A stretch of DNA of 64,000 bases from Actinomadura livida (GCF_014648675.1 NZ_BMRO01000011.1:138239-202238); one strand, 5' to 3'. Positions 8,100 through 16,610 are shown, counted from the first letter of the stretch. The notes: generated from the letters alone by a model not told the origin. Program-made: numbers and translations.

Positions 8100-8822
8100 A
8101 TGGGGCGGACCGTGCAAGAGGCCATCGCGGTGACCGTGGACCTGGTGATCCTCACGATCCGGGGAGACGAACTGCAGGTGCTGCTCATCGAACGCGGGAA
8201 GGAGCCGTTCCTCGGCCTTCCGGCGTTGCCGGGGGGTCACGTGCAGCCGGGGGAAACGCTTGACGAGGCGGCACGGAGGGAACTCGCGGAGGAGACCGGG
8301 CTCGACGGGGGGACGCTGCACCTGGAGCAGCTGCGGACGTACGGGGATCCCGAACGCGATCCACGCGGGCGAGTGGTCACGGTCGTGTATCTCGCGCTCG
8401 GCCCCGACCTACCGGTGCCGCAGGCGGGCACGGACGCGCGGGCCGCGCGCTGGGTGCCGGTGCAGCGGGTGGACGGTCTCGCCTTCGACCACGAAGTCAT
8501 CCTTCAGGAGGCGTTGGAGAGGGCCCGGTCGCAGTTGGAGTACACGACGGTGGCGGCGGCGTTCTGCCCCGAGCCGTTCACGGTCGCGGACCTGCGGCAC
8601 GTGTACGAAGTCGTCTGGGGAGTAGTGCTGGACCCGAGCAACTTCCGTCGCAAGGTCACAAGGGCGGAGAAGTTTCTGGAGGCGACGGGAGAGCGGAGGA
8701 TGGCGGAGGCCGGACGCCCCGCGGCCCTCTACCGCCGAGGCCCGGCGAGGCTGCTGTCCCCGCCTTTGCTTCGCGCCGGTGGTGTCGCACGGGCTCAGTT
8801 CTCGACGCTTTCGCTGCGGTGA
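8100..8822 (+). CDS. nrtR: NrtR-type Nudix transcriptional regulator
   Basis: 240 residues. The N-terminal Nudix-fold domain (residues 8-145) has VLLIERGKEPF and PALPGGHVQPGETLDEAARRELAEETG, the Nudix box region. The C-terminal winged helix (155-215) includes FTVADLRHVYE and LDPSNFRRKV, the classic NrtR signature. NrtR proteins repress NAD-biosynthesis genes and are released by ADP-ribose. An upstream GTG at 8046 is in frame but would place the operators inside the gene, so ATG 8100 is preferred. No nadM, nadR or pncB gene is nearby. The only divergent target in the window is the tagged operon, which is unusual. The 3' end overlaps pucR by 28 bases. Confidence 0.85.
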   Translation: MGRTVQEAIAVTVDLVILTIRGDELQVLLIERGKEPFLGLPALPGGHVQPGETLDEAARRELAEETGLDGGTLHLEQLRTYGDPERDPRGRVVTVVYLALGPDLPVPQAGTDARAARWVPVQRVDGLAFDHEVILQEALERARSQLEYTTVAAAFCPEPFTVADLRHVYEVVWGVVLDPSNFRRKVTRAEKFLEATGERRMAEAGRPAALYRRGPARLLSPPLLRAGGVARAQFSTLSLR

Positions 8823-9910
8823 CCTGAATCCTGGAGGTGGGGGGAGAGGGTTAGGGCTAGGTGGAGGGTTAGGCGGTCTTGGCCGTTGGTCAGGGTCAGG
8901 GACGTCAGGGCCTCTATGCGGCGTAGGCGGTGGTAGAGGGTTTGGCGGTGGATGTTCAGGGTCTTGGCTGTTTGCTGGATGTTGCCGGCCAGGTCCAGGT
9001 AGGTGCGGGCTGTTTCCGCCAGGTCTGGGTGGGCTTGTAGGCGGGTTGTGCCTGGGGTTTGGGTTGTTTGGGTCAGGGCCTCGTCGCCTGCGGTTCTGAG
9101 GAGGCGGAGGGCGCCCAGGGTGTTCCAGTCGCGGGTTTCGCCTGGGGTGGCTACGCGGGCGGCCACTCGGGCGCGTTGCCAGCTTTCGTGGACGTCGTCG
9201 AGGGTCGGGCAGGGGGAGTGGACGCCGATCTGGACGGGGGCGTTGCGTTCTTCCAGGAGTAGGCGGGCTCGGTCGAGGGTGGTCGGGGTGGAAGTTGTGG
9301 ACGGGATCAGTAGGACGTGGTCTCGTTGCCAGAACGTGGTCAGGACCGAGTGGGGGAGCAGCCAAGGGTTCAGTGGTTCGGGGCTTGGGGTTCGCAGGAC
9401 CGCGACTGTGAAGGGCGGGGCGGTTATCCCTGTCAGGTCGTCGGCTGCTCGGGTGCGGGGCTCCGGGTGGGTTGATAGGAGGTCGGCGACCTTCCAGCCC
9501 AGGTCGTCGCGTTCCCTGGCCTGGCGGGCCATGAGGAGGGCGGCGCGGTCGCAGAGGGGCATCGCTTCGGCTGCCTGGTCGGGGGTTATGCGTTCCTCGT
9601 CGTCCAGGAGCCAGAGGTAGCCGTAGGTGACGTTGTTCCAGCGGACGGGCAGGCACAGGCGGCCCAGCTGGCCCAGGGAGGGGTCGGCCGGGATGCGGAC
9701 GGGGCCCTTGGCGCGGGCGATGCCGTGGCTTTCGAAGCGGGCCCGGACGGCGCCCGTCGCGCGGCGGCGCAGGATCGAGTCCAGCCGGACGGGGTCGATG
9801 GTGTCGCCGTGGGCGGCGTAGGCGACCAGGTGGAAGTCGCGGTCCTCCAAGGTCGCGGGGGCCTGGAGGAGGCTGGCCGCGTGTTCCGCGATCTCCTGTA
9901 GGTCGTCCAT
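8795..9910 (-). CDS. PucR-family transcriptional regulator, probably of proline catabolism
   Basis: 371 residues. A GAF-like N-terminal sensor region is followed by a central linker with LLLEERNAPVQIGVH. The PucR C-terminal helix-turn-helix (residues 300-350) has AHPDLAETARTYLDLAGN and QTAKTLNIHRQTLYHRLRRIE. The last 20 residues are antisense to the nrtR 3' end. It is divergent from proline dehydrogenase, the arrangement of known PucR/PutR-type activators of put genes in actinobacteria. A near-palindrome lies directly upstream. Codon third positions are visibly less GC-rich than in genes left of 5 kb and right of 13 kb. Ligand (proline or P5C) is inferred from context. Confidence 0.85.
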   Translation of the reverse strand: MDDLQEIAEHAASLLQAPATLEDRDFHLVAYAAHGDTIDPVRLDSILRRRATGAVRARFESHGIARAKGPVRIPADPSLGQLGRLCLPVRWNNVTYGYLWLLDDEERITPDQAAEAMPLCDRAALLMARQARERDDLGWKVADLLSTHPEPRTRAADDLTGITAPPFTVAVLRTPSPEPLNPWLLPHSVLTTFWQRDHVLLIPSTTSTPTTLDRARLLLEERNAPVQIGVHSPCPTLDDVHESWQRARVAARVATPGETRDWNTLGALRLLRTAGDEALTQTTQTPGTTRLQAHPDLAETARTYLDLAGNIQQTAKTLNIHRQTLYHRLRRIEALTSLTLTNGQDRLTLHLALTLSPHLQDSGHRSESVEN

Positions 9911-9916
9911 AAGGTC

Positions 9917-9936
9917 CTTCGTACGTTTGTATGAAG
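9917..9936. promoter_or_regulatory. Candidate operator between pucR and proline dehydrogenase
   Basis: CTTCGTAC-GTTT-GTATGAAG is an inverted repeat with one mismatch per arm, seven bases from the pucR start in the divergent region. It is a plausible PucR binding site; no other palindrome stands out between 9911 and 10025. Confidence 0.4.
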
Positions 9937-10025
9937 AAGGTGCGGTGTGGAAGTTGCATTTGACTATAGGGGTGGGCGTCGGGGGCTTCTAGCGTGCGGA
10001 GTGTTCCTCGTGCTGGAGGTTCCCG

Positions 10026-10928
10026 ATGCCGAACCCTGTGCTTCTTGCCGCCGCGCGTAGTCGGCGGATGCGTGACGTGGTGACGTCCGTGCCTCTGACC
10101 AAGGGGGTCGTCGACCGGTTCGTCGCTGGTGACGACCTTGAGTCGGCGGTTCGTGTTGTCGAGGCTCTGGTCGGGGGTGGGGTCGCGGTCACCCTCGACC
10201 ATCTCGGTGAGGACACCGTCGAGGTTGGGCAGGCGCGGGATACGCGGGATGCCTATCTGCGCTTGATGGCGGTGCTTGAGGAGGGGCGGCTTTCCGAGGG
10301 TGCCGATGTCTCTTTGAAGCTGTCGGCGCTTGGACGGGGGCTCTCCGAGGGGCTTGCGCTCGACTATGCACGGGATATCTGTGCTGCTGCTGAGCGTGTC
10401 GGTATGACGGTCACTCTTGATATGGAGGACCACACGACGGTCGACTCCACGCTGGAGGTCCTCGGCAAGTTGCGGGTTGACTTCCCGTGGGTGGGTGTTG
10501 CCGTACAGGCGATGCTGCGGCGTAGTGAGGGTGATCTGCGGGACTTGGCGGGCTCGCGGGTGCGGCTCGTCAAGGGGGCCTACGCCGAGCCCGTTTCGGT
10601 GGCCTTTCAGGGTCGGCGTGAAGTCGATCTCGCTTATGTGCGGGGGCTGCGGACGCTGATGGGCGCGGACGGGTATCCGATGATCGCCACCCATGATCCG
10701 CGGATCATTGAGATCGCGTCCTTGCTGGCTGGGGAAAGGGCGCCCGGGTCTTATGAGTTCCAGATGCTCTACGGGGTGCGGGTGGCCGAGCAGAACCGGT
10801 TGGCGCGGCGGCATCGGATGCGCGTCTACGTGCCCTACGGCGTCGACTGGTACGGCTACTTCATGCGGCGCCTGGCCGAGCGGCCCGCCAATCTCGCGTT
10901 CTTTCTCCGTTCGTTCGTTTCCCGCTGA
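10026..10928 (+). CDS. Proline dehydrogenase (monofunctional)
   Basis: 300 residues, the normal size of monofunctional ProDH. It oxidises L-proline to pyrroline-5-carboxylate with FAD and passes electrons to the respiratory chain. Barrel motifs in order: VSLKLSALG near residue 97, TLDMEDHTT near 137, VRLVKGAYAEP near 185, IATHD near 220, YEFQMLYGVR near 244 and the terminal WYGYFMRRLAERPAN. All substrate and FAD contacts that I know are present. It is 18 bases upstream of the P5C dehydrogenase gene, so proline is taken to glutamate by one operon under the divergent PucR regulator. Confidence 0.93.
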   Translation: MPNPVLLAAARSRRMRDVVTSVPLTKGVVDRFVAGDDLESAVRVVEALVGGGVAVTLDHLGEDTVEVGQARDTRDAYLRLMAVLEEGRLSEGADVSLKLSALGRGLSEGLALDYARDICAAAERVGMTVTLDMEDHTTVDSTLEVLGKLRVDFPWVGVAVQAMLRRSEGDLRDLAGSRVRLVKGAYAEPVSVAFQGRREVDLAYVRGLRTLMGADGYPMIATHDPRIIEIASLLAGERAPGSYEFQMLYGVRVAEQNRLARRHRMRVYVPYGVDWYGYFMRRLAERPANLAFFLRSFVSR

Positions 10929-10946
10929 CCAGGAGGATCTCCTTTC

Positions 10947-12578
10947 ATGGACGCCGTGACCAACGTCCCGACCCCGGTGAATGAGCCGGTGCGGGGGTAC
11001 GCCCCCGGCAGCCCCGAGCGCGCCCGGCTTGAGGCCAAGCTCGCCGAACTCGCCGGGGAGACGCCGATCGATCTGCCCATGACGATCGGCGGACGCCGGA
11101 GGCTCGGCGGCGGGGCCAAGGTCGCCGTCGTGCAGCCCCACCGGCACGCCGCCGTGCTCGGGACGTTCGGGAACGCCACCGAGGACGACGCCCGGGACGC
11201 CGTCGCCGCCGCGCTGGAGGCCGCCCCCGCCTGGCGGGCGCTGTCGTTCGACGACCGGGCCGCGATCTTCCTGCGGGCCGCCGACCTGCTGTCCGGGCCG
11301 TGGCGGGAGACGATCCTCGCGGCGACCATGCTCGGGCAGTCCAAGACCGTCCAGCAGGCCGAGATCGACAGCCCCTGCGAACTCGTCGACTTCTGGCGCT
11401 TCAACGTGCACTATGCCCGGCGCGTCCTCACCGAACAGCCGATCAGCGAACCCGGTGTGTGGAACCGGTCCGACCACCGGCCGCTCGAAGGGTTCGTCTA
11501 CGCGATCACCCCGTTCAACTTCACCGCGATCGCCGCCAACCTCCCGACCGCGCCCGCGCTGATGGGCAACGTCGTCGTGTGGAAGCCTTCACCCACGCAG
11601 ACCTACTCGGCTGTGCTCCTCATGCGGCTGCTCGAAGCGGCCGGCCTGCCGCCCGGCGTCATCAACCTGGTGACCGGGGACGGGCTGGCGGTGTCGGACG
11701 TCGCGCTCGCCCACCCGGAACTCGCCGGGATCCACTTCACCGGGTCGACGGCGACCTTCCGGCATCTGTGGAAGACGGTCGGTACCAATATTGAGAGGTA
11801 CCGCGGGTATCCGCGGCTCGTGGGGGAGACCGGCGGAAAGGACTTCGTGGTCGCCCACCCCTCGGCCGACCGGCGCGTACTGAAGACGGCGCTGGTGCGT
11901 GGCGCGTTCGAATACCAAGGGCAGAAGTGCTCTGCGGCTTCGCGGGCTTATATCCCTAGGTCCATTTGGGACGGGGGATTTGCTGACGAGCTTGCTTCGG
12001 AGGTCGACGGGCTCGCTGTGGGGGACGTTGCCGATCTGAGTAACTTCATGGGTGCCGTGATCGACGAACGGGCCTTTGCCAAGAACAAGGCGGCCATCGA
12101 TCGCGCCCACGCCGATCCGGGTGTGCGTGTCCTGGCCGGGGGGACCTACGACGATTCCGTCGGGTACTTCGTCCGGCCTACCGTGCTCGTCTCCGACGAC
12201 CCCGAAAACGACATCTTCCGCACCGAGTACTTCGGGCCCATCCTCGGCATCCACGTCTACGACGACGACCGCTACGACGACATGCTCCAGCAAATGGAAT
12301 CCGTCTCGGCATACGCCCTCACCGGCGCCATCATCGCCGACGACCGCGCCGCCGCCGCCCACGCCGCCGAAACCCTCCGCTACGCCGCCGGCAACTTCTA
12401 CATCAACGACAAACCCACCGGCGCCGTCGTCGGCCAGCAACCCTTCGGCGGCGCACGCGCATCCGGCACCAACGACAAGGCCGGATCCGTCCTCAACCTC
12501 CTCCGCTGGACCTCACCCCGCTCCATCAAGGAGACCTTCGTCCCCCCGACCGACCACCGCTACCCCCACATGGGCTGA
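10947..12578 (+). CDS. pruA: L-glutamate gamma-semialdehyde (P5C) dehydrogenase
   Basis: 543 residues, the usual size. It oxidises glutamate semialdehyde to glutamate with NAD. Visible marks: AITPFNFTAIAANLP near residue 188, the NAD-fold FTGSTATF near 265, the general base in GETGGKDF near 292, and the nucleophile in FEYQGQKCSAASRAY (Cys near residue 328). AGGAGG precedes the ATG. Base composition is uneven: a stretch at about 11.8-12.15 kb uses many T-ending and G-ending codons, while the ends are almost purely C-ending. This may reflect a patchwork origin. It ends 70 bases before the second tRNA-fMet. Confidence 0.93.
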   Translation: MDAVTNVPTPVNEPVRGYAPGSPERARLEAKLAELAGETPIDLPMTIGGRRRLGGGAKVAVVQPHRHAAVLGTFGNATEDDARDAVAAALEAAPAWRALSFDDRAAIFLRAADLLSGPWRETILAATMLGQSKTVQQAEIDSPCELVDFWRFNVHYARRVLTEQPISEPGVWNRSDHRPLEGFVYAITPFNFTAIAANLPTAPALMGNVVVWKPSPTQTYSAVLLMRLLEAAGLPPGVINLVTGDGLAVSDVALAHPELAGIHFTGSTATFRHLWKTVGTNIERYRGYPRLVGETGGKDFVVAHPSADRRVLKTALVRGAFEYQGQKCSAASRAYIPRSIWDGGFADELASEVDGLAVGDVADLSNFMGAVIDERAFAKNKAAIDRAHADPGVRVLAGGTYDDSVGYFVRPTVLVSDDPENDIFRTEYFGPILGIHVYDDDRYDDMLQQMESVSAYALTGAIIADDRAAAAHAAETLRYAAGNFYINDKPTGAVVGQQPFGGARASGTNDKAGSVLNLLRWTSPRSIKETFVPPTDHRYPHMG

Positions 12579-12608
12579 CACCCCACCCCCGACGAGCCCC
12601 GAACCAGT

Positions 12609-12637
12609 TTGCCTAAGCCCCCACCGCCCCATACAGT
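12609..12637 (+). promoter_or_regulatory. Promoter of tRNA-fMet copy 2
   Basis: TTGCCT (12609-12614), a 17-base spacer, then TACAGT (12632-12637), eleven bases ahead of the tRNA 5' end: a good housekeeping-type promoter. Copy 1 has TAGACT at the matching place but no clear -35. Confidence 0.55.
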
Positions 12638-12648
12638 TAACCCATCAC

Positions 12649-12722
12649 CGCGGGGTGGAGCAGTTCGGTAGCTCGCTGGGCTCATAACCCAGAGGTCGCA
12701 GGTTCAAATCCTGCCCCCGCTA
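12649..12722 (+). tRNA. Initiator tRNA-fMet (CAU), copy 2
   Basis: Identical to the copy at 5100-5173, with the same three G-C pairs in the anticodon stem, unpaired C1/T72, discriminator A and no encoded CCA. It has a better promoter than copy 1. Confidence 0.95.
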
Positions 12723-12861
12723 CGAGTCCTGAGGCCCGTGTGGTCGGATGTCCTGCATCCTTCCCTCGGGCCTCTTCGCTGTTTTTGGGGGGACGACCCC
12801 CCAAACCCCCCGGGTTCCTCCGCCTTCCCCCACCCGCCCGCCCCTGGGGGCTCCGCCCCTA
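12649..12861 (+). repeat. tRNA-fMet plus 3' flank, direct repeat copy 2
   Basis: This matches 5100-5310 throughout. The hairpin GAGGCCCG/CGGGCCTC recurs at 12731-12774, and the palindrome is extended to TTTGGGGGG-ACGA-CCCCCCAAA at 12784-12805. From 12862 to the next start at 12956 I see no further feature apart from a GGAGG site. Confidence 0.85.
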
Positions 12862-12955
12862 TCCCCCCTGCGGCTCTGCTTGTTTGTCGCTGTCGCCCCC
12901 TCCGGCTGGGCACTAGCTTTTCCCTACCGCTTCTTACAGCTGGCTGGAGGACGGG

Positions 12956-14983
12956 GTGGGCGACTCGGGGACGGTCGGGGATCGGCTTCGGCGGGCTCGG
13001 CGGCGGCGGTTCGTCGGGCGCGGCGGGGAGATCGAGCTGTTCCGCGGGGCGCTCTCGGACGGGGCGTTCGCCGTGCTCTTCATGCATGGGCCCGGTGGGG
13101 TCGGCAAGAGTGCGCTGCTCGGGGAGATGGCGGAGGCGGCGCGGCAGGCCGGGGTCACTCCGGTGCTCGTGGACGCGCGGACCGTCACGCCCGAGGCGTC
13201 GGCCTTTCTGCGGGCCGTGGAGGCGCCGGGGGCGGGGCGGTACGCGGTGCTCGTCGACACCTACGAGATGCTCGCTCCGCTCGACGACTGGGTCCGGGAG
13301 CAGTTCGTTCCGGGGCTGCCCGCCGACACCGTCGTCGTGCTCGCCGGACGGGACGCGCCCTCGGCCAGGTGGATCGCCGACGCAGGATGGCACGAACTGC
13401 TGCGTGTGGTGTCCGTGCGCAACCTCAGTCCGTCGGAGACCAGGGACTATCTCTCCATTGAAGGCGTCCCCGAATCGCTGCACGAGCGGATGCTGGAGCT
13501 CGCGCACGGGCATCCGCTCACCCTTGCGCTGCTCGTGGACATGGTGCAGCGGCAGGAGGAGGTGCCCGGGGCGCTGCGGGCGGCGCCCGACATCGTTCGG
13601 GCGCTGCTGGCTCGGCTCGTCGACCAGGTGCCCGGTCCCGGGCACGCGGAGGCGCTCCAGATCTGTGCGCACGCGCGGTTCACGACCGAGGAACTGCTCC
13701 GAGGCATGCTCGGTGACGACGCCGGGACGCTCTTCCACTGGCTGAGAACCCTGTCGTTCGTCGAGGAGCGGGAGTTCGGGCTGTTCCCGCACGACGTGGT
13801 GCGGGACATCCTGGACGCCGATCTGCGCTGGCGCGACCCGGACGGGTACGCGGGGCTGCACCGGCGGCTGCGGGGCCACTTCGTCGAGCGGGCGCGGAGG
13901 TCGGCCGACGACGAGCGGGTCAGGCACCAGACCGTCGCGGACATCATGTTCCTCAGCAGGGACCACCCCATCGTCAAGGGGTACTGGCGGCTCACCGGGC
14001 TCGGGCAGCTGTCCGCCACCGGGCTGCGGCCCGGCGACGCCGAGACCGTGCTCGCCATGACCCGCGAGCTGCAGGGCGAGGAGCAGGCCGCCTGCGCGGC
14101 GCAGTGGATCGAGCGGCAGCCCGCGGCGTTCGGGGTGTTCCGGGACGGGACGGGCGAACCGTTCGGGGCCGCGGCGTACGTGGAGCTGAGCGAGGACGGC
14201 ATCGGGGACGATCCGGGTGCGCGGGCGATGTGGGAGCACGTGCTGCGGCACGGGCCGCCGCGGCCCGGGGAGAGCGTCATGGCCTGGCGGTTCTTCGTGG
14301 ACACCGAGCCGGGCGCGCGGCCCACCCGGTCCGAGACCATGATCCGGCTCTGGCACGGGCAGGAGATCATCACCGGGGCGCGCAAGGCGTGGGACCTCGT
14401 CGCCGTCCCCTCGGAGCGCGAGTACTGGGACCCGCTGCTGTCCTTCTTCGACTTCCACCACGCGCCCGAGGCGGCCTTCCGGATCGGCGGGCACCGCTAC
14501 GACGTGTACGCCCACGACTGGCGGGTCCTCGGCGTCGACGAATGGCTCGCGCTGACGGCCGAACGCGAACTCGGAGCCCCCGTCACCGCGGCCAGCGCGC
14601 CCGAACTCGTCCTGTCCCAGCCGGAGTTCGCCGACGCCGTCCGCGGCGCCCTGCGCGACCTGCACCGCGCCGACCGGCTCGCCGGCAACCCCCTGCTGCG
14701 GTCCCGGCTCGTGCGCGGGGCCGACGACCCCGCCGGGGAACTGCGCAGGCTCATCGAGGAGGCCGCCGCGACGCTGCGGGACGACCCCCGCGAGGAATCG
14801 CTGCACCGGGTCGCCGACCGGACGTTCCTCCGCCCGGCCCCGACACAGGAACGCGCCGCCGAGATGCTCGGGCTGCCGTTCAGCACCTACCGGCGGCACC
14901 GCAACCGGGCCGTCGAGCGGATCGCCGGATGGCTCTGGGAACGCGAACTCTACGGAGGAAACGGCCACCAAGTGGACGGCTAG
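12956..14983 (+). CDS. STAND-like AAA ATPase with C-terminal HTH-like segment
   Basis: 675 residues from a GTG with GGAGG just upstream. The N-terminal ATPase region (25-230) has a P-loop FMHGPGGVGKSAL near residue 43 and a Walker B-like YAVLVDTYEML near 98. A helical region follows. A middle section (385-520) has GNAT- or enzyme-like stretches that I cannot place. The C-terminal 45 residues, AAEMLGLPFSTYRRHRNRAVERI, look like a helix-turn-helix, so a DNA-binding ATPase regulator is likely. It is followed 66 bases later by an FAD oxidoreductase on the same strand. It carries no GGTTNI tag, so a link to the tagged operon is not supported. Confidence 0.7.
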   Translation: MGDSGTVGDRLRRARRRRFVGRGGEIELFRGALSDGAFAVLFMHGPGGVGKSALLGEMAEAARQAGVTPVLVDARTVTPEASAFLRAVEAPGAGRYAVLVDTYEMLAPLDDWVREQFVPGLPADTVVVLAGRDAPSARWIADAGWHELLRVVSVRNLSPSETRDYLSIEGVPESLHERMLELAHGHPLTLALLVDMVQRQEEVPGALRAAPDIVRALLARLVDQVPGPGHAEALQICAHARFTTEELLRGMLGDDAGTLFHWLRTLSFVEEREFGLFPHDVVRDILDADLRWRDPDGYAGLHRRLRGHFVERARRSADDERVRHQTVADIMFLSRDHPIVKGYWRLTGLGQLSATGLRPGDAETVLAMTRELQGEEQAACAAQWIERQPAAFGVFRDGTGEPFGAAAYVELSEDGIGDDPGARAMWEHVLRHGPPRPGESVMAWRFFVDTEPGARPTRSETMIRLWHGQEIITGARKAWDLVAVPSEREYWDPLLSFFDFHHAPEAAFRIGGHRYDVYAHDWRVLGVDEWLALTAERELGAPVTAASAPELVLSQPEFADAVRGALRDLHRADRLAGNPLLRSRLVRGADDPAGELRRLIEEAAATLRDDPREESLHRVADRTFLRPAPTQERAAEMLGLPFSTYRRHRNRAVERIAGWLWERELYGGNGHQVDG

Positions 14984-15049
14984 TGGCCTGGCGGGTGGAC
15001 AGCGGCCCGCCGCATCGTCGCCTCATCGACCGACATCGGGAGGCACGAG

Positions 15050-16408
15050 ATGCGAGTCATCGGAGAGCACGCGGTGGTCCTGGGCGCCGGCATGGCGGGA
15101 CTGCTCGCCGCGCGGGCCCTGACCGGGGCGTACGAGCGGGTCACGATCGTGGAGCGCGACGGCGGGTCGACCAGGGAGGCGCGCAAAGGCGTTCCGCAGG
15201 GCAGGCACGCCCACGTCCTGCTGCCGCGCGGGCAGCGGACCCTGGAGGACTTCTTCCCCGGCCTGGAACGGGAACTGGTCGACGGCGGCGCCGTCGTCGC
15301 CGACCCGGGGACCGACCACCGGTTCGTCATGGGCGGCCGCACGCTCCTGCGGCGGGCCGGGACGGAGCGGGCGATCCAGGCGAGCCGCCCGTTCCTGGAG
15401 CGGGCCGTCCGCGAGCGGGTCGCGGCACTGCCCGGCGTGCGGTTCGCCTGCGGGCGGGACGTCGTCGGGCTGCTCAGCGGCGGGCCGGGCCGGATCAGCG
15501 GCGTGCAGGTCATGCCGAGGAGCGTCGGCGGCGCCGCCGAGGAGCTCCGCGCCGACCTCGTCGTCGACGCGATGGGACGCGGCGGCCGCACCCGGTACTG
15601 GCTGGAGCGGCTCGGGTACGGACCTGTGCCCCGCGAAGAGATCGACATCGGCGTCGGCTACGCCTCGCGCCCGATCCGCCCGGCGCTCGCCGCGCGGATC
15701 GGCAGGGCCGTCGTCGTGGGCCCGCGGCCGGGGCGGTCGGCGGGGATGGCGCTGGTCGCCGTCGAAGGCGACCGGTACCTGCTGACCGTCGCCGGGCTGA
15801 ACCGGCGTCCCCCCGCCGACGACGACGGCTTCCTCGCGTTCGCGCGGGAACTCGCGCCGCCGGACGTGTTCGAGGCGATCCGCACGGCCGAACCGCTCGG
15901 CGGGATCGCCACGCACCGGTACTCGTCCGACCTGCGCGTCCGCTACGAGAAGGTACGGAACCTGCCCGAAGGGCTCGTCGTCACCGGCGACGCCCTGTGC
16001 AGCTTCAACCCGATCTACGCCCAGGGCATGACGGTGGCCGGCCTTGAGGCCGAGGCACTGCGCCGCTCCCTGCGGGAGGGCCCGCGCGACCTGGCCCGGC
16101 GGTACTTCCGGGCGGTCGCGAAGACGCTCGACGACCCCTGGCGCATGGCGGTCGCGGCGGACCTGTCCCTGCCGGAGGTCGAGGGCCGCCGCAGCCCGGC
16201 CATCAAGATCATGAACGCCTATGTGGACCGCGTCCAGGCAGCCGCGGCCCAGGACGCGGCGGTGGGGGAGCAATTCTTCCGGGTCATCGGCCTGCTAGAC
16301 CCGCCGACGGCGCTCATGCGCCCCGCGGTGCTGGCACGTGCCCTGCTGCCCGGCGGTCGCGGTCGCGTCGCGGCCCCCGTCGCCAGGGAAGAGCACGCCA
16401 CTGCATGA
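15050..16408 (+). CDS. FAD-dependent oxidoreductase / monooxygenase
   Basis: 452 residues. The N-terminal dinucleotide motif is VVLGAGMAGLLAARAL (8-23), followed by ERDGG at the end of strand two. RSVGGAAEEL leads to LVVDAMGRGGRTRYWLERLGYG (about 167-190), and the second FAD motif is GDALCSFNPIYAQGM near residue 322. This is the class of FAD-dependent halogenase- or hydroxylase-like proteins found in actinomycete secondary metabolism. Halogenase WxWxIP is absent, so I call an oxygenase or dehydrogenase. The start has GGGAGG upstream. A strong hairpin follows the gene. Confidence 0.8.
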   Translation: MRVIGEHAVVLGAGMAGLLAARALTGAYERVTIVERDGGSTREARKGVPQGRHAHVLLPRGQRTLEDFFPGLERELVDGGAVVADPGTDHRFVMGGRTLLRRAGTERAIQASRPFLERAVRERVAALPGVRFACGRDVVGLLSGGPGRISGVQVMPRSVGGAAEELRADLVVDAMGRGGRTRYWLERLGYGPVPREEIDIGVGYASRPIRPALAARIGRAVVVGPRPGRSAGMALVAVEGDRYLLTVAGLNRRPPADDDGFLAFARELAPPDVFEAIRTAEPLGGIATHRYSSDLRVRYEKVRNLPEGLVVTGDALCSFNPIYAQGMTVAGLEAEALRRSLREGPRDLARRYFRAVAKTLDDPWRMAVAADLSLPEVEGRRSPAIKIMNAYVDRVQAAAAQDAAVGEQFFRVIGLLDPPTALMRPAVLARALLPGGRGRVAAPVAREEHATA

Positions 16409-16454
16409 GGCTTCCATTGCACCGCCACGCCCACCTACCTGAGTGATCACCTCA

Positions 16455-16503
16455 CGGGTCGTGCGGCCGGAGGCGCCCCAGGCGCCGGAGGTCGCACGAC
16501 CCG
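16455..16503 (+). terminator. Long stem-loop after the FAD oxidoreductase
   Basis: CGGGTCGTGCG (16455-16465) pairs perfectly with CGCACGACCCG (16493-16503). Inside, GGCGCC-CCA-GGCGCC forms a second hairpin. It lies 46 bases after the stop codon. Confidence 0.65.
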
Positions 16504-16565
16504 ACGCACGGGGCGCCGTTTCACGAGACGCGGAGCGGATCGGGAAACGGTGCGCCGTGCGCAAC

Positions 16566-16592
16566 GGGGGTTCCAGGGGGTCGCCCCCCTGG
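16566..16592 (+). repeat. Dispersed G-run palindrome (variant copy)
   Basis: GGGGG-TTCCA, then CCAGGGGG-TCGC-CCCCCTGG (16573-16592), lies 18 bases ahead of the DUF3054 start. It has the same layout as the copies at 5236, 12784, 26031, 37921 and 49046. Confidence 0.6.
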
Positions 16593-16610
16593 GCTGGCTA
16601 CGCTGGGGTT

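Noticed and set aside
8409..11477. 1022-residue minus-strand open frame
   Set aside because: Runs antisense to nrtR, proline dehydrogenase and pruA and in another frame to pucR; low-complexity Pro/Arg sequence typical of GC-rich shadows.
5174..12648. Integrative element inserted at tRNA-fMet
   Set aside because: There is no integrase, recombinase or phage gene, and the repeat includes a complete tRNA plus flank rather than a short att core. Kept only as a duplication finding.
12738..13745. Plus-strand frames within the tRNA flank and the ATPase gene
   Set aside because: They start in the repeat flank and continue as out-of-frame Arg/Gly-rich shadows of the ATPase.
12956..14983. STAND ATPase as the NLR-like partner of the tagged nucleosidase
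   Set aside because: It lacks the GGTTNI/SAVG tag and lies beyond the second tRNA copy; no sequence link was found.
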